This document shows, one piece after another, positions 41,452 through 45,211 of a stretch of 45,211 nt of DNA; position 1 is the first letter of the stretch, and every line of letters begins with the position of its first letter. The position numbers were made by a program, and so were the translations under genes. The notes under the pieces were generated by a model, which was not told the origin of the DNA, did no database searches, and saw only the letters and a list, made by a program, of their open reading frames with translations. Source of the stretch: an uncultured Clostridia bacterium (lineage in GTDB: Bacteria > Bacillota > Clostridia > Oscillospirales > Acutalibacteraceae); NCBI GenBank assembly GCA_947652665.1, contig CANTDZ010000009.1:1-45211 (forward strand). The letters are read 5' to 3'.

Positions 41452-42432
41452 ATGAAATACACAAAATTAGGCAATTCTGATTTGAACGTATCCCGTATCT
41501 GCATGGGCTGTATGGGCTTTGGCGACCCGCAGAAGGGGATGCACTCCTGGACGCTGGACGAGGCGGCATCCAAGGAGATTGTCAAGAGAGGGCTGGAATT
41601 GGGGGTCAACTTTTACGACACCGCCATCAGCTACCAGGGCGGCACCAGCGAGGAATACCTGGGCCGCATCTTAAAAAGCCTTGCCAAGCGTGAGGACGTG
41701 GTGGTCGCAACAAAGTTCCCTCCCCGTAGCCAGGATGAGATCGACGCGGGAGTCACGGGCCAGCAGCACGTACAGAATATGCTGGACACCAGCCTCACCC
41801 ACCTGGGCATGGACTATGTTGATTTGTATATCGTCCACTCCTGGGACTACAATACGCCCGTTTACGAGATCATGGAGGGGCTGAACAATGCGGTAAAAGC
41901 AGGCAAAGTGCGGGCCATTGGCATCTCTAACTGCTACGCCTACCAGCTGGCAAAAGCAAATGCTCTGGCGGAGAAGGAAGGCTTCTCGAAGTTCGTTTCC
42001 ATCCAGGGGCACTATAACCTCATTTTCCGTGAGGAAGAGAGGGAAATGGCACGTCTTTGCACGGAGGATAACATCGCCATGACTCCTTACAGCGCCCTGG
42101 CGGGTGGGCGGCTCTCCAAGCGGCCTGGGGAGACCTCGAAACGGCTTAGCGAGGACAGCTACGCCAAGGGTAAGTATGACGCTACGGCAGAACAGGACGG
42201 GAAAATCATCGACCGGGTGGCGGAGCTGGCAGACAAGCATAACGCCAGCATGACAGAGGTTTCCCTGGCGTGGTTGCTGACAAAGGTTACCTCTCCCGTA
42301 GTAGGCGCGACGAAGCTGCACCACATCGAGGGTGCGGCAAAGGCGGTGGATTTGGAGCTGACCGCCGAAGAATGTGCTTATTTGGAAGAACTGTATGTGC
42401 CCCACAAACTGGTGGGCGTAATGGCCGGGTAA
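41452..42432 (+). CDS. Aldo/keto reductase
   Basis: A 326-residue aldo/keto reductase of the YhdN/Tas-like type. Catalytic tetrad Asp56 and Tyr61 (FYDTAISY), Lys88 (VVATKFP), His129 (DLYIVHSWD); NADPH-binding end VVGATKLHHIEGA. It reduces aldehydes or ketones with NADPH; natural substrate unknown. The ATG at 41452 is seven bases after GGAGGG; an ATG six bases earlier is too close to it. It is not closely similar to the other reductase at 13962-14873. A terminator follows. Confidence 0.9.
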   Translation: MKYTKLGNSDLNVSRICMGCMGFGDPQKGMHSWTLDEAASKEIVKRGLELGVNFYDTAISYQGGTSEEYLGRILKSLAKREDVVVATKFPPRSQDEIDAGVTGQQHVQNMLDTSLTHLGMDYVDLYIVHSWDYNTPVYEIMEGLNNAVKAGKVRAIGISNCYAYQLAKANALAEKEGFSKFVSIQGHYNLIFREEEREMARLCTEDNIAMTPYSALAGGRLSKRPGETSKRLSEDSYAKGKYDATAEQDGKIIDRVAELADKHNASMTEVSLAWLLTKVTSPVVGATKLHHIEGAAKAVDLELTAEECAYLEELYVPHKLVGVMAG

Positions 42433-42465
42433 AAAGATAATGTGGCAAGGCTGCTAAAATTCAAT

Positions 42466-42566
42466 AAAGGAAAAGGACCGGCTTCCCGGTCCTTTTCCTT
42501 CTTTTGGGGAGGAGTTGTATTGAAAAGTGCGGCACTGTGCCGCGTGGCTTGTACGCTTTGGTTTAT
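42466..42566 (-). ncRNA. Candidate small regulatory RNA (about 100 nt)
   Basis: A transcript started from the perfect leftward promoter at 42573-42601 would begin near 42566 and end at the hairpin 42467-42500. It would hold a 6-bp GCGGCA/TGCCGC hairpin (42543-42529), an unpaired A/C-rich segment with CTCCTCCCC (42514-42506), which is complementary to Shine-Dalgarno sequences, and a terminator hairpin. Hairpin, C-rich loop and terminator is the layout of many Gram-positive base-pairing RNAs. No coding sequence of note is on this strand. It is not recognisable to me as 6S, SRP, tmRNA or RNase P RNA. Confidence 0.4.
42467..42505. terminator. Bidirectional terminator between the aldo/keto reductase and the small-RNA locus
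   Basis: Perfect 14-bp stem (42467-42480 with 42487-42500), 6-base loop, U-rich 3' arm in both orientations. On the plus strand it ends the reductase transcript; on the minus strand it would end the short RNA started at 42573-42601. Confidence 0.85.
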
Positions 42567-42579
42567 GTCATTATTATAA
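42520..42579 (+). other. Possible 19-codon ORF opposite the small RNA
   Basis: TTG at 42520 lies five bases behind GGGGAGGAG (42506-42514) and opens a 19-codon frame encoding a short hydrophobic peptide (KSAALCRVACTLWFMSLL after the start). No plus-strand promoter is visible between the terminator and this site, so its expression is doubtful. It is listed because the leftward RNA would be fully antisense to it, including the ribosome site. Confidence 0.15.
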
Positions 42580-42601
42580 TGTGTTTAAATGCAGATGTCA
42601 A
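42573..42601 (-). promoter_or_regulatory. Perfect-consensus leftward sigma-A promoter
   Basis: Minus strand TTGACA (42601-42596), exactly 17 bases, TATAAT (42578-42573). It is the only 12-of-12 consensus promoter I found in the window, and it points into an intergenic region without an annotated gene. Confidence 0.8.
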
Positions 42602-42667
42602 CTATTTTAAGAAGAATCTACATTTTTAATCAATCCCCCAGTTCCGATAGGTCTGATTTTATCAAAC

Positions 42668-42697
42668 TTGCCAAACCGGGGAACGGTCTGCTATAAT
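42668..42697 (+). promoter_or_regulatory. Promoter of the rRNA methyltransferase gene
   Basis: TTGCCA (42668-42673), 18-base spacer, TATAAT (42692-42697), 24 bases before the ATG. The stretch 42606-42667 between the two promoters holds nothing I can identify. Confidence 0.65.
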
Positions 42698-42721
42698 ATT
42701 CCCAAAGGAGGCGGCGCGCAG

Positions 42722-44353
42722 ATGAAGAAGAACGACGTTATAGAGCTGGAATTTACCGGTATGACGGCCCAGGGGGCAGCGCTGGGGCGGCATGAGGGCA
42801 TGGCGGTGTTCGTGCCGATGGGCGCGCCAGGAGAACGGGCCCGGGTGAAAATCGTGAAGGTGGAAAAGCGGTTCTGCTACGGGCGGCTGGAGGAGGTATT
42901 GGCGCCGTCGCCCAGCCGCGTGCCAGCGGACTGTCCGGCGTTTGCTCAGTGCGGGGGCTGCTGCTACCGTCACATCGAATATGAAGAAGAGCTGCGCGTG
43001 AAGGAGCAGCGGGTTGTGGACGCGCTGGAGCGTATCGGCGGGTTCCAAGGGCTAGCCGTCGAACCTATCCTGGGAGCGGTGTCACGCAGCGGCTACCGCA
43101 ACAAGGCGCTGCTGCCTTTGGGCAAATCCCCGGACGGCCGGCTGCAAATGGGGTTTTATGCCGTCCATTCCCACCGCATTGTGGACTGCGCCGCGTGCCA
43201 GCTGCACCCGCCGGAATTTAATGCCTTGATGGCGGCCTTCCGCGCCTGGGCGGAGGAGTGGGGGGATTCGGTGTACGACGAAGCGTCCCACACGGGGAAG
43301 ATGCGCAGGCTCTACCTGCGCCGGGGCGAAAACACCGGGGAGGTGATGGCCTGCGTGGTGGTCAACGGCCAGGGACTGCGCCACGAGGATAAGCTGGTGG
43401 ACGCCCTGCGGTCGGCGGTGCCGGGGCTCACAACGGTGCTGGTGAATGTCAACCAGGACAAGACCAACGTGGCCCTGGGCCGGGAATGCCGCACTCTGTA
43501 CGGGCCGGGATTTATCCGGGACACGCTTTGCGGGCTGACTTTTGAAATCTCGCCGCTGTCGTTTTACCAGGTGAACGCGTCCCAGGCCCAGAAGCTCTAT
43601 GAGAAGGCGGCAGAGTTTGCTGCGCCCACCGGCCGGGAGTCGGTGCTGGACTTGTACTGCGGTACGGGGACTATCGGGCTGTCGATGGCCCGGAACGCAC
43701 GGGAGGTCGTGGGGGTTGAGGTTGTCCCCCAGGCCGTGGAGAATGCGCGGGAAAACGCCCGGCGCAATGGGATCGGGAATGCGCGGTTCCTCTGCGCGGA
43801 CGCCGCCCAGGCCGCGCAGCAACTGGCTCAGGAGGGCGTCCGGCCGGACACGGTCATCCTCGACCCACCCCGCAAAGGCTGCGCGCCAGAGCTGCTGCGT
43901 ACTATTGCGGAAATGGGGCCGGAGCGGGTGGTTTATGTTTCGTGCGACCCCGCTACGCTGGCCAGGGACTTGCAGCGGATGGGGCAGTGGGGGTATGCGC
44001 CGCAGAGGGTGCAGCCGGTGGATATGTTTCCGGGGACGGGGCATGTGGAGACGGTTGTCTGCTTAGGTAGGGAATTTCAGAAAAGCAAGGAATTTGCCTA
44101 TCTGAACTACGAACCCTCGCCAAATCTGGAAGTGAAATCCGATGCGACGTATGCTGAAATCAAGGAGTGGGTTCTCAAAGAATATGGGCTGAAAGTTTCC
44201 ACGTTGTATGTTGCTCAGGTAAAGCAGAAGCATGGGATTATAGAGCGGGAATGCTACAACAAACCCAAAACAGAAGGCGGTAAGGTCCCACATTGTCCCC
44301 CAGAGAAAGAAGCCGCTATTGAGGCCGCGTTAAGACACTTTGGGATGATTTGA
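42722..44353 (+). CDS. 23S rRNA (uracil-5-)-methyltransferase, RlmD/RumA-like, with C-terminal extension
   Basis: A 543-residue SAM-dependent tRNA/rRNA uracil-C5 methyltransferase. TRAM domain (about 1-60), 4Fe-4S cysteines Cys71-x5-Cys77-x2-Cys80 with a fourth in DCAAC (156/159), central RNA-binding part, then the SAM domain: VLDLYCGTGTIGLSM, ILDPPRKGC and the nucleophile Cys408 in VSCDPATLARDL. The usual protein ends near GTGHVETVVCLGRE (about 450). Here about 93 more residues follow, a helical module (DATYAEIKEWVLKEYGLKVS...KQKHGIIERECYNKPK...HCPPEKEAAIEAALRHF) coded by DNA of about 48 % GC against about 69 % just before. AAAGGAGG precedes the ATG. Which uridine (747 or 1939) is modified cannot be told. 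Confidence 0.9.
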   Translation: MKKNDVIELEFTGMTAQGAALGRHEGMAVFVPMGAPGERARVKIVKVEKRFCYGRLEEVLAPSPSRVPADCPAFAQCGGCCYRHIEYEEELRVKEQRVVDALERIGGFQGLAVEPILGAVSRSGYRNKALLPLGKSPDGRLQMGFYAVHSHRIVDCAACQLHPPEFNALMAAFRAWAEEWGDSVYDEASHTGKMRRLYLRRGENTGEVMACVVVNGQGLRHEDKLVDALRSAVPGLTTVLVNVNQDKTNVALGRECRTLYGPGFIRDTLCGLTFEISPLSFYQVNASQAQKLYEKAAEFAAPTGRESVLDLYCGTGTIGLSMARNAREVVGVEVVPQAVENARENARRNGIGNARFLCADAAQAAQQLAQEGVRPDTVILDPPRKGCAPELLRTIAEMGPERVVYVSCDPATLARDLQRMGQWGYAPQRVQPVDMFPGTGHVETVVCLGREFQKSKEFAYLNYEPSPNLEVKSDATYAEIKEWVLKEYGLKVSTLYVAQVKQKHGIIERECYNKPKTEGGKVPHCPPEKEAAIEAALRHFGMI

Positions 44354-44354
44354 T

Positions 44355-44391
44355 AAAAGGAGCACACCCACCCCGGGTGCTGCTCCTTTTT
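44355..44391. terminator. Terminator of the rRNA methyltransferase gene
   Basis: AAAAGGAGCA (44355-44364) pairs perfectly with TGCTCCTTTT (44381-44390), with an inner CACCC/GGGTG helix and a following T; symmetrical enough to work in both directions. Confidence 0.85.
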
Positions 44392-44440
44392 GCATCTCCC
44401 GATGCCGGGTGCCCTCCGAAAACCGCAAAGGAGGAGCACG

Positions 44441-44914
44441 ATGAACAGTACACCGTCTATTATTACAAGGACCTTTGACCATTCCAAGCGTACTATATGT
44501 GAAGAGTGCGCCCAGCTGGGCGAAATCAACATGAGCAGCATATCGACCCGCATCATCCAGGACGTAGGCCGGTTCTGTGAAAGTTACGCCAGTGATTTCC
44601 TCATCGGCTGGGACGCCGTAAGGAAACACTTGGAGCCCCGCCCCATTGACGAGCCGTACCGGGCCATCGAATTGTTCGCCATCCGTCGCAACGGGGTTGA
44701 CCACGACAACTTCTTCATGTCCCGCCTGCGAGATGAAGGCCGGAAAGGCTTCTTCTGCTGTGAACGCACCTACCGCCGGGTGCTGGCGCTGGATATCCGA
44801 ATCGAGCCCAGCGACTACCCGGGCGGTCGGCCTCGGGTGACCTGCACCCTTAAGAACCTGACGGACGAGCCGTGGCGGATGGAGCTGGGAGACTGGGAGG
44901 AAAATGCAGCGTGA
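44441..44914 (+). CDS. Unknown 157-residue protein
   Basis: I do not recognise this protein. The ATG at 44441 has a strong AAAGGAGGAG ribosome site, supporting real translation. The sequence contains a CEEC pair (about 19-22), a central SDFLIGWDAVRKHLEPRPIDEPYRAIELFAIRRNG stretch, a DEGRKGFFCCERTYRRV segment and a C-terminal beta-like part (RPRVTCTLKNLTDEPWRMELGDW). No signal peptide or transmembrane segment. It follows a terminator and precedes an AT-rich inverted repeat and a broken sigma factor, which suggests an accessory element. The alternative is that it is a small host gene of unknown role. Confidence 0.55.
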   Translation: MNSTPSIITRTFDHSKRTICEECAQLGEINMSSISTRIIQDVGRFCESYASDFLIGWDAVRKHLEPRPIDEPYRAIELFAIRRNGVDHDNFFMSRLRDEGRKGFFCCERTYRRVLALDIRIEPSDYPGGRPRVTCTLKNLTDEPWRMELGDWEENAA

Positions 44915-45038
44915 CCACAAGTACAGGCTCCAACAACAGCAGCCGACCCATGAGATGTGCGACCGCCTGCCATTCTGTCTCACGTTCTCACCATCTCACC
45001 CTATTATATATTTTATTTATATAAAATGCAACAAATAA
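44904..45038 (+). CDS. Possible 44-codon ORF overlapping the unknown gene
   Basis: An ATG at 44904, directly behind GGGAGG, overlaps the end of the previous gene by 11 bases and opens a 44-codon frame. The peptide is basic and Gln-rich at first (QRDHKYRLQQQQPTHEM) and becomes hydrophobic where it enters the AT-rich spacer, which suggests that its 3' part is not native coding DNA. Doubtful. Confidence 0.2.
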   Translation: MQRDHKYRLQQQQPTHEMCDRLPFCLTFSPSHPIIYFIYIKCNK

Positions 45039-45073
45039 TTATAAACAAATATGGAAAAGGTGAGATGGTGAGA
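44986..45073. repeat. AT-rich segment bounded by a 15-bp perfect inverted repeat
   Basis: TCTCACCATCTCACC (44986-45000) and its exact reverse complement GGTGAGATGGTGAGA (45059-45073) flank 58 bases that are almost entirely A and T, including an inner ATTTTAT/ATAAAAT pair. This could be a regulatory hairpin, the scar or end of a mobile element, or a protein-binding site. No target-site duplication was recognised. Confidence 0.6.
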
Positions 45074-45211
45074 CAAGCCCGCGACTTCCCACAGTTCAAA
45101 GCAATGCGTTCAATAGATACTTTTCGCGGCGAAACAGATGTCCGCGTATGGCTTTGCCAAATTGCAAAAAACTGTTACTTTTCTCACTTGAAAAAGCAGC
45201 AGGGGCTTATA
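45065..45211 (+). pseudogene. 5'-truncated ECF-type sigma factor, running off the window
   Basis: The frame from 45065 to the edge encodes FKAMRSIDTFRGETDVRVW followed by LCQIAKNCYFSHLKKQQ, the region 2.2-2.4 core of extracytoplasmic-function sigma-70 factors. The preceding helix expected in the family (acidic DxAEEhTQETF-type segment and some 20-30 residues before it) is missing: homology stops about nine codons from the ATG, at the edge of the inverted repeat. The codons are more AT-rich than in the core genes. It may be a dead remnant, or its 3' part beyond the window may still be intact with a replaced start. Confidence 0.55.

Overview
The window looks like chromosomal DNA of a GC-rich, endospore-forming, Gram-positive Clostridia, most like the gut Oscillospiraceae/Acutalibacteraceae. 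This is inferred from gene content (dipicolinate synthase A and B, YunB, SepF, DivIVA, SLH-domain surface proteins, MiaB/MutS/MutL/MiaA synteny, endonuclease-type MutL) and from roughly 60-70 % GC in the coding body. No species call is possible from the sequence alone. No rRNA, tRNA, intact transposase, integrase or CRISPR array was seen.

Layout. 1-8.9 kb: the 3' end of an SLH surface protein, an M29 aminopeptidase back-to-back with a PAS protein plus REC-GGDEF pair (c-di-GMP signalling), then a leftward group: LTA-synthase-like phosphoglycerol transferase, an orphan lipoprotein solute-binding protein, a flavin reductase and its MarR regulator. 9-13.2 kb: a tightly overlapping nhaC - sirtuin - TetR operon, then a radical SAM/SPASM gene with its own promoter. 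13.2-16.8 kb: VanY-type carboxypeptidase and an aldo/keto reductase (leftward), divergent from an SLH-anchored phosphodiester glycosidase. 16.8-25.1 kb: the dipicolinate synthase pair, a zinc-ribbon membrane protein, O-acetylhomoserine sulfhydrylase, an unknown membrane protein, yunB, ligA and galactokinase.

25.2-41.4 kb is one uninterrupted rightward run of seventeen genes with no gap above about 30 bases: miaB, an iron-sulfur flavoprotein, a YlbF/YmcA protein, mutS, a four-gene insert (methyltransferase, diiron-like protein, two GNATs), mutL, miaA, a HlyD-like protein, yggS, sepF, ylmH, divIVA, lspA and rluD. It couples tRNA A37 modification, mismatch repair, division-site assembly and lipoprotein processing. 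After it come an aldo/keto reductase, an intergenic region with a candidate small RNA, and an rRNA uracil methyltransferase whose C-terminal module is compositionally foreign.

The last 0.8 kb looks accessory: an unknown 157-residue protein, an AT-rich spacer enclosed by a 15-bp perfect inverted repeat, and a 5'-truncated ECF sigma factor running off the edge.

Most notable observations: (i) a perfect-consensus leftward promoter feeding a short RNA with a C-rich anti-Shine-Dalgarno segment at about 42.5 kb; (ii) a hypothetical protein in the mutS-mutL interval with a complete E/ExxH/E/ExxH diiron ligand pattern; (iii) three consecutive Fe-S-signature genes starting at miaB; (iv) a perfect palindrome between two divergent sigma-A promoters at 2.4 kb; (v) the low-GC tail of the rRNA methyltransferase; (vi) the broken sigma factor beside an inverted repeat.
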